NCBI GenBank assembly: GCA_024128875.1
Contig: JAMYFF010000001.1
Span: forward strand, 930,001 to 994,000
DNA from: Salinilacustrithrix flava
Lineage (GTDB): Bacteria; Actinomycetota; Acidimicrobiia; Acidimicrobiales; Salinilacustritrichaceae
Length of the DNA stretch: 64,000 bases
Reading direction: 5' to 3'
Made by a program: the position numbers and the translations under genes. Below, piece by piece: positions 17,215 to 25,479 of the stretch; positions within the stretch are counted from its first letter, which is position 1; each line of letters starts with the position of its first letter. A model generated the notes under the pieces. The model searched no databases, was not told the origin of the DNA, and was given only the letters and a program-made list of their open reading frames with translations.

Positions 17215-17447
17215 GCACGCCGAACCCGACCCAGCCCGAGCCGATGCCCGGCCCCGACCCCGACCGCCCGCCGGTGCCGGACCCGACGCCGAACCCCGGT
17301 CCCGGTCCGCAGCCGCCCGATCCTGCCCCGCCGGTCCCGGATCCGGGGCCGGACCCCGATCCGCAGCCGTCGCCGGACCCGCTGCCGGGCCGGCCTCGCC
17401 CGCCGGTCCCGAACCCGCAGGCATCGCCGGCCGATCGAGCCGGCTGA
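17211..17447 (+). CDS. Proline/aspartate-rich low-complexity small protein
   Basis: A 78-residue ORF starting with ATG overlapping the Usp stop by 4 bp. It is almost wholly Pro with Asp, Asn, Gly and Gln (about 45% proline, repeated PDP and PNP units) and ends PVPNPQASPADRAG. No fold or signal is visible; it would be disordered. The ATGA overlap supports real translation, but biased composition alone can create an open frame in this genome, so it may be spurious. It converges on the next gene with a 4-bp gap. Confidence 0.4.
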   Translation: MSTPNPTQPEPMPGPDPDRPPVPDPTPNPGPGPQPPDPAPPVPDPGPDPDPQPSPDPLPGRPRPPVPNPQASPADRAG

Positions 17448-17451
17448 CGCG

Positions 17452-17916
17452 CTAGCTGCGCAGCTTCTTGCGCTTCTTGCGCACGGTCTTGGTCACGTCG
17501 TCCACCTGGTGGCGGGCGTCGTCCGCGAAGTGCTCGGCCTTCTTGCGAGCGCGATCCGCGGCCTTGCGAGCCGACTTCGAGGTCTTCTGCAGCCGGGCGC
17601 GGGCCTCCTCGGCGCGGGCCTCGGCCTGCTTGCGGGCACGCGCCGCCTGTGCTTCGGCCTTCTCCCGTCGGACGCGGCGGCGCTCGTCCTTGCGCGCGTC
17701 CTTCGCGCTCTGCAGCGCGTCGAGCTCGCTGCCCTTCAGGTCGTGCTCCACGGTCTCGAGGCGCTCCGCCAGCGCAGCACGGAGCGCGGACGTCTGCTCC
17801 AGGTCGGCGCGGGTGGCGGCCAGGTCGGCCTCGGCCTCGGTCAGCAGCTCCTTCTTGGACTTCCAGCCCACGAGGCCGAGCGTCGTGACCGACAGCGTCT
17901 TGCGGATGATTCCCAC
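17452..17916 (-). CDS. Alanine/lysine-rich coiled-coil protein, unknown function
   Basis: A 154-residue protein with a short hydrophobic N-terminus (MGIIRKTLSVTTLGLVGW), a long charged helix (about 24-135) alternating Ala with Lys/Arg/Glu, and a strongly basic end (TVRKKRKKLRS). The helix should form a coiled coil; the basic tail could bind nucleic acid or phospholipid. GTG 17916 is preferred for the GGAGG 10 bp upstream. No family is recognised. It diverges from otsA across 186 bp and converges with the Pro-rich ORF. Confidence 0.6.
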   Translation of the reverse strand: MGIIRKTLSVTTLGLVGWKSKKELLTEAEADLAATRADLEQTSALRAALAERLETVEHDLKGSELDALQSAKDARKDERRRVRREKAEAQAARARKQAEARAEEARARLQKTSKSARKAADRARKKAEHFADDARHQVDDVTKTVRKKRKKLRS

Positions 17917-18102
17917 TGGGTCGCCTCCAGGGTTCAGGGGTGGGGACAGCGGTGGCCTTCCTACCCGATCCGCCGGCCGCCCATGTGGGCGACCCCCCTG
18001 ATCCCTGTCGTCGGCATGAGGCGTGCCGCCACCGGCAAGGAAGCCCAGGGCCACCCACGAGCGACGTATCGTGGCCGGAGAACACCCTCGAGGGAGCCCG
18101 AC

Positions 18103-19542
18103 ATGGAGCACGACCAGACCCCGCCCGACCAGACCACGCCCGACACGGAGGCTGCCGGTCAGGCCGACTTCGTGGTCGTGGCCAACCGCCTCCCGGTCCG
18201 GCTCGAGGACGACGGGTCGTGGGCGCTGAGCCCCGGCGGCCTGGTGTCGGCGATGCTCCCGGTGATGCGCGAGCGGTCCGGCTCCTGGGTCGGCTGGGAC
18301 GGCAGCGACGACGGCGAGGCGCAGCGCTTCGAGTTCGAGGGCATCACGCTGTCCGCCCTGGCCCTGTCTCACCAGGAGCGCGAGGAGTACTACGGCGGCG
18401 CCTGCAACGAGACGATCTGGCCGCTGTTCCACGACGCGATCGAGACCACGCAGTTCCACCGCGAGACATGGGCTGCGTACCGCACGGTCAACCAGCGCTT
18501 CGCCGACGCGGCCTGCGCCGAGCTCGCCGAGGGCGGCACGGTGTGGGTGCACGACTACCAGCTGCAGCTGGTGCCCCGGATGATCCGCGCGCAGCGACCC
18601 GACGTGCGGATCGGCTTCTACCTGCACATCCCGTTCCCTCCGCTGGAGCTGTTCTCCCGCCTGCCGTGGCGGGCCGAGCTCCTCGCCGGCCTGCTCGGTG
18701 CCGACGTGATCGGCGTGCAGACCCAGGCCGACGCCCGCAACGTCCTCTACGGCGTGCGTCGGTTCTGCGAGGTCGACGACCTCACCTTCGCCGGCGACGG
18801 TGGCGTCGTGCGCACCGGCCGGGAGACCTCGGTCGTCAAGGCCTTCCCCATCTCCGTCGACTACGAGGCGATCGCCGAGCAGGCCGCCACCGACGAGGTC
18901 GAGCTGGCCGTGAAGGAGCTGCGCAAGGAGCTCGGCGACCCGAAGCACGTGCTGCTCGGCGTCGACCGGCTCGACTACACCAAGGGCATCGACCTGCGGC
19001 TCAAGGCGATCCACGAGCTGCTGATGGAGCACCGCCTCGATCCCCGGTCCACGGCCGTGATCCAGGTCGCCGTGCCCAGCCGGGAGGACGTGCAGGGCTA
19101 CGACTCGGTGCGCAACCGGGTCGAGCAGCTCGTCGGCACCATCAACGGCGACTACGGCAAGCTGGGCCGGCCGGTGGTGCAGTACATCCACAAGAGCCTC
19201 CCGTTCTCCGAGCTGCTCGTGCTGTACCGGGCCGCCGACGTGCTGCTGGTGACCCCGTTCCAGGACGGCATGAACCTGGTCGCGAAGGAGTACGTGGCGG
19301 CCCGCGTCGACGACACCGGGGCGCTGGTGCTCTCCGAGTTCGCCGGCGCCGCCGAGGAGCTCAGCGAGGCCTTCCTGGTGAACCCCTACGACACCGAGCA
19401 CCTCAAGGAGCAGATCGCGGCCGCGGTCTCGATGGACGACGAGGAGCAGCGCTCGCACATGCACGCGATGCGAGACACCGTGCAGCGCAACGACCTCGCT
19501 GCGTGGGCCACGGCGTTCCTCGCCCTGCTGTCCATCAGCTGA
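18103..19542 (+). CDS. otsA: Trehalose-6-phosphate synthase (GT20)
   Basis: A 479-residue GT20 enzyme that joins UDP- or GDP/ADP-glucose to glucose-6-phosphate. Motifs in order: VVVANRLPVRL (24-34), SPGGLVSAM (43-51), GGACNETIWPLFHD, WVHDYQLQLVPRMIR, HIPFPPLELFSRLPWR, VDRLDYTKGI (287-296) whose Arg289 and Lys294 match nucleotide-sugar phosphate ligands, and PFQDGMNLVAKEY. GAGGGAG precedes the ATG. No otsB is in the window, though a TreS-like GH13 gene is present at 2-4 kb. An acyl-CoA synthetase follows after 20 bp. Confidence 0.95.
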   Translation: MEHDQTPPDQTTPDTEAAGQADFVVVANRLPVRLEDDGSWALSPGGLVSAMLPVMRERSGSWVGWDGSDDGEAQRFEFEGITLSALALSHQEREEYYGGACNETIWPLFHDAIETTQFHRETWAAYRTVNQRFADAACAELAEGGTVWVHDYQLQLVPRMIRAQRPDVRIGFYLHIPFPPLELFSRLPWRAELLAGLLGADVIGVQTQADARNVLYGVRRFCEVDDLTFAGDGGVVRTGRETSVVKAFPISVDYEAIAEQAATDEVELAVKELRKELGDPKHVLLGVDRLDYTKGIDLRLKAIHELLMEHRLDPRSTAVIQVAVPSREDVQGYDSVRNRVEQLVGTINGDYGKLGRPVVQYIHKSLPFSELLVLYRAADVLLVTPFQDGMNLVAKEYVAARVDDTGALVLSEFAGAAEELSEAFLVNPYDTEHLKEQIAAAVSMDDEEQRSHMHAMRDTVQRNDLAAWATAFLALLSIS

Positions 19543-19562
19543 CCGAAACCTACGATTCCTCC

Positions 19563-21188
19563 ATGCCGTCCCTCTTCGACCGCGTCTGCATCAACCTCCA
19601 AGCCGTGGACACCGTCCGCCGGATGGGGCTGCTGCACCCGAAGATGGCGACGACCGCCCTGCAGTCGGCGAAGCGGTGGGGGCCGACCCTCGCCGCCGGC
19701 TTCGCCGCGGGCGTCGCCCGCCGCGGCGACCAGGCCGCCATCGTCGACGACGACGGGACGCTCACGTTCCGCCAGGTGCACCAGCAGTCGAGCGCGCTGG
19801 CCAACGCGCTGGCCGACCGCGGCGTGGGGCCCGAGACGCCGGTGGCGCTGCTCGCGCGCAACAGCCGGTGGTTCGTCCTGGCCGTGGCCGCGCTGGACAA
19901 GCTCGGCGCCACCGTCCTGTACATGAACACCGGCTTCGCCGGTCCGCAGCTCGCCGAGGTGCTCGAGCGGGAGGGCTGCGACCTGCTGCTGCACGACGAC
20001 GAGTTCAGCGTGGCCGTCGCCGGCTACGCCCCTGACGTCCAGCGGCTCGTCTGCGACCGGGCTCCGGCCGACGGCACCGAGGACCTCCCCGCGCTGGTCG
20101 CCGCCGCGTCGACGAGCGACCCGGCCAAGCCCGAGCGCCAGGGCCGCCAGGTCATCCTCACGTCCGGCACCACCGGCACGCCGAAGGGGGCGTCGCGCAG
20201 CAAGGAGAGCCTCGGCGCCGGCCTCGCCGCCGCCACCGCCATCTTCCAGCGCGTGCCGTTCCGCACCGAGGACGTCCACGCCGTCCCCGCGCCGATGTTC
20301 CACTCGCTCGGCAACGCCTCGCTCCTGGCCGCAGCCACCATGTCGCACACGCTGGTGCTGGCCCGGCGGTTCGAGCCCGAGCACCTGCTCGCCCAGATCG
20401 AAGCGCACCGCGTCCGCGTCGTCACCGTCGTGCCGGTGATGCTGCAGCGCATCCTCGCGCTGCCGACCGAGGTCACCGAGCGCTACGACACCTCCAGCCT
20501 CGAGGTCGTGTTCTGCTCGGGCTCCGCGCTGCCCGGGTCGCTCGCCACCCAGTGGATGGATCGCTTCGGCGACAACCTCTACAACATGTTCGGCTCCACC
20601 GAGGTGGCCGTCGCCACCATCGCCACACCGGAGGACCTGCGTGCTGCGCCGGGGACGGCCGGCAAGCCGCTGTCCGGCGTCGACGTCCGGCTCTACGACG
20701 ACGACGACCGCGAGATCACCGAGCCCGACACGGTCGGGCGCATCTTCGTGGGCAGCGCGCTGCGCTTCGAGGGCTACACGGGCGGCCAGACCAAGCCGTC
20801 CATCGACGGCCTGCTCTCCTCCGGCGACCTCGGCCGCTTCGACGCCGACGGCCGCCTGTTCGTCGGTGGTCGCGACGACGACATGATCGTGTCGGGCGGC
20901 GAGAACCTGTTCCCGAGCGAGGTCGAGGACCTGCTGTCCGACATGGCGGGCGTGCGCGAGGTCGCGGTGTTCGGCGTCGAGGACGACCAGTTCGGCCAGC
21001 GCCTCGCCGCCTTCGTGGTGCCCGAGGACGGCGTCACCCTCGACGACCGGGCCATCAAGGACCACGTCAGGGCGAACCTCGCCAACTACAAGGTGCCCCG
21101 CTCGGTGTGGTTCCTGGACGAGCTGCCCCGGAACCCGACGGGCAAGGTGCTCAAGCGCGAGCTGCGTCAGCGGTTCCCGGACGCGTAG
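19563..21188 (+). CDS. Acyl-CoA synthetase (AMP-forming)
   Basis: A 541-residue ANL-superfamily adenylating enzyme. P-loop LTSGTTGTPKG is at 199-209, YNMFGSTEVAVATIA is the A5 region, SSGDLGRFDADGRLFVGGRDDD the A7/A8 hinge, and NPTGKVLKREL carries the catalytic Lys. It should make an acyl-AMP then acyl-CoA from a fatty or aromatic acid. The N-terminal extension (about 40 residues, LLHPKMATTALQS) resembles mycobacterial FadD12-like proteins. No ribosome site is obvious before ATG 19563. It lies 20 bp after otsA, so probably co-transcribed, without an evident metabolic link. Its 3' end overlaps the convergent CPBP gene by 22 bp. Confidence 0.9.
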   Translation: MPSLFDRVCINLQAVDTVRRMGLLHPKMATTALQSAKRWGPTLAAGFAAGVARRGDQAAIVDDDGTLTFRQVHQQSSALANALADRGVGPETPVALLARNSRWFVLAVAALDKLGATVLYMNTGFAGPQLAEVLEREGCDLLLHDDEFSVAVAGYAPDVQRLVCDRAPADGTEDLPALVAAASTSDPAKPERQGRQVILTSGTTGTPKGASRSKESLGAGLAAATAIFQRVPFRTEDVHAVPAPMFHSLGNASLLAAATMSHTLVLARRFEPEHLLAQIEAHRVRVVTVVPVMLQRILALPTEVTERYDTSSLEVVFCSGSALPGSLATQWMDRFGDNLYNMFGSTEVAVATIATPEDLRAAPGTAGKPLSGVDVRLYDDDDREITEPDTVGRIFVGSALRFEGYTGGQTKPSIDGLLSSGDLGRFDADGRLFVGGRDDDMIVSGGENLFPSEVEDLLSDMAGVREVAVFGVEDDQFGQRLAAFVVPEDGVTLDDRAIKDHVRANLANYKVPRSVWFLDELPRNPTGKVLKRELRQRFPDA

Positions 21189-21841
21189 TCGCGACGCCGC
21201 ACCGGCGGATCGGGGTCGCTCTCCTGGGGTCGGGGGGCGCCGCCGAGGGGCCAGACGAAGGTGAGCATGCCGGTCCACAGCACGTGGGCGACGACGGGGG
21301 CGACGACCCCGCCCCGCCAGGCGAAGAGCGCGCCCCAGATGATCCCGCCGAGGAGCGCGGCGAGGGCCAGTGCCCACTTCCGCTCGAAGACCTGGACCCC
21401 CGTGTAGACGGCCAGGGCCAGCACCATGCCGCCGACGCCCTGGAGGACGCTGCGGAACAGCAGCTCCTCGGCGATGCCCATGGCCACGATCGGCCCCACC
21501 ATCCGGCGCGAGGTGTCCTCGTCGCCGAGCAGGTAGAGGTCCCGGACCTGGTCCCCGAACGCGGGGAAGAGCCAGGCGATGACGGCGTAGCCGAGGTGGG
21601 TGAGCACCAGCCATCCGGCGCCGACGAGCAAGCCGATGGCCAGCTCGGTCCATGTGAACGGGCCGACGAGCCCGGGGAAGCGGCCGAGGACGACCAGCCC
21701 GCCCAGGGCGGTGGCGGCCACGAGACCGGCGGCGACCCACGTCCGCGGCCAGATGCCCGGGCGCGGGAGGGCGAACATGTAGGCGAACGCGCCGAAGGCG
21801 ACCGCGGTCGACACCACGAGGACGGCGAGCTCGGTGCTCAT
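21167..21841 (-). CDS. CPBP-family intramembrane metalloprotease
   Basis: A 224-residue multi-pass membrane protein of the Abi/CPBP (Rce1-like) family. EELLFR about 125-130 is the EExxxR motif, GGIIWGALFAWRGG the second motif region, and PVVAHVLWTGM supplies the His of the third. Bacterial members cleave or process membrane-associated peptides, often with unknown substrates. The start overlaps the preceding gene stop by 4 bp (ATGA), placing it third in an operon with an SRPBCC protein and an FMN-barrel-like protein. Confidence 0.85.
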   Translation of the reverse strand: MSTELAVLVVSTAVAFGAFAYMFALPRPGIWPRTWVAAGLVAATALGGLVVLGRFPGLVGPFTWTELAIGLLVGAGWLVLTHLGYAVIAWLFPAFGDQVRDLYLLGDEDTSRRMVGPIVAMGIAEELLFRSVLQGVGGMVLALAVYTGVQVFERKWALALAALLGGIIWGALFAWRGGVVAPVVAHVLWTGMLTFVWPLGGAPRPQESDPDPPVRRRDYASGNR

Positions 21842-22740
21842 GGGGTGCGGTCGACGTCGGTCGTGCGGGCGGAGAAGCCGTCCCACGAGGTGACGCGCGC
21901 CGCGCGGATCGCCACCGTGGCGCGGGACCCGTCGACCTCGACCACGTCGAGCCGGCCCCGCAGCATCACGCCGCGCTTGCGGTCGGGCCGCCGGCTGGCG
22001 CTGTCGTCGAAGGTGGCGCACCCCGCGCCCGGCAGGTGGGCGCGCACCTGGGCGAGGGCGGCGGCGGACACGTCGAAGCGGTCGCCGCCCTGCCAGCGGG
22101 CGGGGAGCACGATCGGGCCGTGGGGCGTGGCGATGCCGAGCCGAGCGGGCGCGGCGACGTCGACGAGGTGGCGGACGTCCTCGGGCAGCTCGGGCAGCGA
22201 GCCATCGGCTCGGTCGCTCGTGCAGCGCAGCTCCGATGGAGCGGGCAGCTCGGGCGTCCAGTCCCCGGACCCGTCCAGCAGGTCGAAGCCCTCGACGCGC
22301 AGCGAGCGGTCGATGCGGGTCACCAGCAGCACCCGGTTGTGCGGCAGCCAACCGCTCGGCACCCTGCCGGCCGCCTCCACGTAGCCGAGCAGCTGCTCCA
22401 GCTGGTCGCCCGCCAACCGCAGCGTGGCGGGGCCGGCGATGAGCGCGCCTGCGGGGTCGGACAGCATGTCCTCGGGGTGGCGCAGGTCGACGGCGACCGT
22501 CGGTCCGGCGACGACCTCGGTCGATCCGTCGCCCTGCTCGACCGTGGCGGCCGCGACCCGGTGGGCGCGCACGCTCCTCGCCTTGAGGGAGTCGCGCGAT
22601 GTCGTCGTGATGAAGCGGCCGCTCTGGACGACGCCGGCCTGCATCGTCACGTGCGGGCCCGAGCGCGTCGTCACGGCGTAGGCAGCGAAGCCGTCCTGGG
22701 CCTGCACGGGTGCGGGGTCGGCCGGCTCGACCGCGGTCAC
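21838..22740 (-). CDS. Putative FMN-binding split-barrel protein
   Basis: A 300-residue protein. The first 90 residues (FAAYAVTTRSGPHVTMQAGVV through TTTSRDSLKARSVRAHRVAA) have the strand pattern of pyridoxamine-phosphate-oxidase-like barrels, and the C-terminal part (LRGRLDVVEVDGSRATVAIRA) repeats a barrel-like pattern. The family call is tentative; cofactor residues are not certain. GTG 22740 overlaps the upstream stop by 4 bp and its own stop overlaps the CPBP start by 4 bp, so it is the middle gene of a tightly coupled operon. Confidence 0.55.
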   Translation of the reverse strand: MTAVEPADPAPVQAQDGFAAYAVTTRSGPHVTMQAGVVQSGRFITTTSRDSLKARSVRAHRVAAATVEQGDGSTEVVAGPTVAVDLRHPEDMLSDPAGALIAGPATLRLAGDQLEQLLGYVEAAGRVPSGWLPHNRVLLVTRIDRSLRVEGFDLLDGSGDWTPELPAPSELRCTSDRADGSLPELPEDVRHLVDVAAPARLGIATPHGPIVLPARWQGGDRFDVSAAALAQVRAHLPGAGCATFDDSASRRPDRKRGVMLRGRLDVVEVDGSRATVAIRAARVTSWDGFSARTTDVDRTP

Positions 22741-23264
22741 GCGTCGACCCGGACCCGTTCTGACTGGCTCTGCATGCCGTCGCCGATCGCAGCGGGGTCG
22801 ACCCCGAGGTGGCGGTAGAGGCGCTCGGCGAACACGTCGCCGGTGCGGGCCATGCTCGACGCCATCACCCGCTCGACGGCGCGGCGGGACAGCGACGGCA
22901 GCGGCAGATCGACGTGCAGCGTGATGTCGATCGACAGGTGGGTGCGGTCCGGGCCCACCTCGGTCAGCTGGTAGATGCCGTCGGCGCCGGCCCGCTCGGT
23001 CTGGCCGGCGGACGGAGCGTGGCTGAAGGAGATCCGGGACGGTTCGTCGAAGGCCATGTGCTCGGTGAACGACGGGGCGATCTCGACGCCGAGAGCTCGG
23101 ATGCCGCTCAGCTGCCAGCACCACCGGTCGCCGTCGACGGTGATGCCGTCGAGCAGCGGGGTCATCTCGGTGAGGCACTGCGGATCGGTCAGCACCTCCC
23201 AGACGGCGCTGCGGGGCACGGGGACGTCGCCGTCGGACACGTTGCGGGTCGAGAAGCAGGTCAC
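22737..23264 (-). CDS. SRPBCC (START-like) domain protein
   Basis: A 175-residue single-domain protein with the helix-grip pattern: PVPRSAVWEVLTDPQCLTEM near the N-terminus, a central beta sheet (GIYQLTEVGPDRTHLSIDITL) and a long C-terminal helix containing RRAVERVMASSMARTGDVFAERL. Members bind hydrophobic ligands or act as polyketide cyclase-like enzymes; no catalytic residue is assignable. GTG 23264 gives a full domain; a ribosome site is not clear. First gene of the three-gene set with the FMN-barrel-like and CPBP genes. Confidence 0.78.
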   Translation of the reverse strand: MTCFSTRNVSDGDVPVPRSAVWEVLTDPQCLTEMTPLLDGITVDGDRWCWQLSGIRALGVEIAPSFTEHMAFDEPSRISFSHAPSAGQTERAGADGIYQLTEVGPDRTHLSIDITLHVDLPLPSLSRRAVERVMASSMARTGDVFAERLYRHLGVDPAAIGDGMQSQSERVRVDA

Positions 23265-23312
23265 GGAGGAGGCTGTACCCGCCCCCGCGGGGCGCTCATG
23301 CGCCCTGTGACG

Positions 23313-25373
23313 TCAGACCAGGTGCCGCCGGAGGAACACGTAGAGCAGCGCCTGCATGGTCGCCTGCTGGGCGGCGTCGGCCGCACCGCCGTGCCCACCC
23401 TCGGTGTTCTCCCAGTAGGTGACGTCCTTGCCGAGCTCGCCGAGCAGGGCCGCCATCTTGCGGGCGTGTCCGGGGTGGACCCGGTCGTCCCGGGTGGAGG
23501 TCGTCAGCAGGATCGGCGGGTGGGCCCGGTCGGGGTCCACCTGGTGGTAGGGCGAGTACCCCTCCAGGTGGGCCCAGTCGTCGGGATCGTCGGGGTCGCC
23601 GTACTCCGCCATCCACGACGCGCCGGCGAGGAGCAGGTGGTAGCGGGCCATGTCGAGCAGCGGGACCTGGCAGACGATGGCCCCCCACAGCTCCGGGGAG
23701 CGCACGTACATGTTGCCGACGAGCAGGCCGCCGTTGCTGCCGCCCGTGCACCCGAGCCGGTCCGCGCTGGTGACGCCCCGGTCGATGAGGTCGCGCGCGA
23801 CGGCCTCGAAGTCCTCGTAGACGCGCGGGCGCTGCTCCCGCAGGCCGGCCTGGTGCCAGCGCGGGCCGTACTCGCCACCGCCTCGGATGTTGGCCAGCAC
23901 GTAGGTGCCGCCGGCCTCGAGCCAGGCCCGCCCGAGCGCCGGTGCGTAGGCGGGGAGCCGGGGCACCTCGAAGCCGCCGTACCCGCCGAGCAGCGTCGGT
24001 CGGGGGCCGTCGGCCCCGCCCTCGGGACCGACCTCGAAGTAGGGGATGCGGGTGCCGTCCGCGCTGGTGGCGAAGTGCTGGGTGATGGCCAGCCCGGCGC
24101 CGTCGAAGCGCGCCGGCGCCCGCCGCAGCAGCTCCGGCGGGTCGTCCCGGTCGCCGACGTGGACGCGGTAGAGCGACTCGGGCGTGAGGAAGTCGTTGGC
24201 GACGAGCCAGACGTCGTCGCAGGTGTCGGCGTCGACCGCCGCGACCTCCAGGGACCACACGTCCGGGAGGGCGGTGATCGGCCGCGCCGCCCAGGTGCCA
24301 TCGGCGTCGGGGTGCACGACCTCGAGACGGTTGCGCACGTCGTCCAGCACGTTCAGGACCAGGCGCGACCGGGTCCAGGTGTGGCCGGCGAGCGCCCGCT
24401 GCGCGGTCGGGGTGAACACGGCCATCGGGGTCGAGGTGCCGGCGAGGTAGCCGTCGACGTCGACGAGGAGGAGCGAGCCGCCGGGGTGGGTGGTGCCGTC
24501 GAGCGTCCAGTCCTTGCGCAACGACAAGGTCAGCCACGGGCCGTGGACCGAGACCTCGATGTCGATGGGCACGTCGATCCGGACCGGCTCGGCCCCGGGC
24601 CCGGCGCCGTCAGGGATGATCCACGTCTCCGAGGTGTAGAAGTCGAGCATCCGCTGGAACAGGTGGTGCCGGCCGCCGGGGATGGTGCCGACCGCGGCGC
24701 CGACGACGATGTCGGCCTCGTCGCCCTCGAAGACGATCTCGGCCTCGGTCAGCGGGGTCCCCCGGCGCCAGCGACGGACGGTGCGGGGGTACCCGGACCG
24801 GGTCAGGCTGCCCGGGCCGTGGTCGGTGGTGGCGTAGACGGTGTCGTCATCGACCCAGGTCAGCCCGCCCTTGGCCAGCGGGCGCACGAACCCACCGTCG
24901 GCCTCGGGGACGAACGCCTTGTCGACCAGGTCCAGCTCCCGGGTGACCGATGCGTCCGACCCGCCGGGGGAGAGGTCCACGAGCGTGCGCCGGCGGTCGG
25001 AGCGCCGCGTGTCGGCCCCGTGGAAGACCCAGGACTCGCCCTCCTCGGCGCCGAGGGCGTCGACGTCGAGGACGGTCTCCCAGGTCGGGTCGCCGCCCCG
25101 GTAGTCCGCCCACGTGGTCCGCCGCAGGATCCCGCGGCGGTGGGAGGCATCGGTCCAGAAGTTGTGGACGGTCGGATCGTCGGCCGGGTCGCCGTGCAGG
25201 GAGGGGTAGGCGATGCGGTCGTCGGCCTCGAGCACCTCGAGGATCCGCTCCCGCAGCGGCGCGAAGGCCGGGTCGGCGAACAGGTCGGCCTCGGCCTCGG
25301 CGTTCCGCTCTTCGACCCACGCCATCGCGTCGGTCCCCTCGATGTCCTCCAGCCAGATGCGCTCGTCGGTCAC
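23313..25373 (-). CDS. Prolyl oligopeptidase (S9A)
   Basis: A 686-residue enzyme cutting after Pro in short peptides. It opens with WLEDIEGTDAMAWVEERNAE, typical of S9A, followed by the seven-bladed propeller (about 70-400) and the hydrolase domain. Catalytic elements are CTGGSNGGLL (Ser, near residue 540), TSTRDDRVHPGHA (Asp) and NTEGGHGG (His). NIRGGGEYGPRWHQAG is also diagnostic. No signal peptide, so cytoplasmic. GTG 25373 starts directly before the conserved opening. It is the second S9 enzyme in the window, of a different branch from the one at 4848. Confidence 0.93.
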   Translation of the reverse strand: MTDERIWLEDIEGTDAMAWVEERNAEAEADLFADPAFAPLRERILEVLEADDRIAYPSLHGDPADDPTVHNFWTDASHRRGILRRTTWADYRGGDPTWETVLDVDALGAEEGESWVFHGADTRRSDRRRTLVDLSPGGSDASVTRELDLVDKAFVPEADGGFVRPLAKGGLTWVDDDTVYATTDHGPGSLTRSGYPRTVRRWRRGTPLTEAEIVFEGDEADIVVGAAVGTIPGGRHHLFQRMLDFYTSETWIIPDGAGPGAEPVRIDVPIDIEVSVHGPWLTLSLRKDWTLDGTTHPGGSLLLVDVDGYLAGTSTPMAVFTPTAQRALAGHTWTRSRLVLNVLDDVRNRLEVVHPDADGTWAARPITALPDVWSLEVAAVDADTCDDVWLVANDFLTPESLYRVHVGDRDDPPELLRRAPARFDGAGLAITQHFATSADGTRIPYFEVGPEGGADGPRPTLLGGYGGFEVPRLPAYAPALGRAWLEAGGTYVLANIRGGGEYGPRWHQAGLREQRPRVYEDFEAVARDLIDRGVTSADRLGCTGGSNGGLLVGNMYVRSPELWGAIVCQVPLLDMARYHLLLAGASWMAEYGDPDDPDDWAHLEGYSPYHQVDPDRAHPPILLTTSTRDDRVHPGHARKMAALLGELGKDVTYWENTEGGHGGAADAAQQATMQALLYVFLRRHLV

Positions 25374-25405
25374 GGATCGACCCTACGGCCGGACCGGCAC
25401 GACGA

Positions 25406-25434
25406 CGGCCCGCCCCGCAGTGCGGGACGGGCCG
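25406..25434 (-). terminator. Hairpin after His/Met repeat lipoprotein
   Basis: CGGCCCG-CCCGCA and its near-perfect complement (one mismatch) form a GC hairpin in the 106-bp gap between the lipoprotein stop and the prolyl oligopeptidase start. A second 7-bp hairpin (GAGCGGC-AGC-GCCGCTC) is at 25454-25470. Confidence 0.55.
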
Positions 25435-25479
25435 GAGCCGGTTGGTGAGCTCGGAGCGGCAGCGCCGCTCAGGGTGCCG

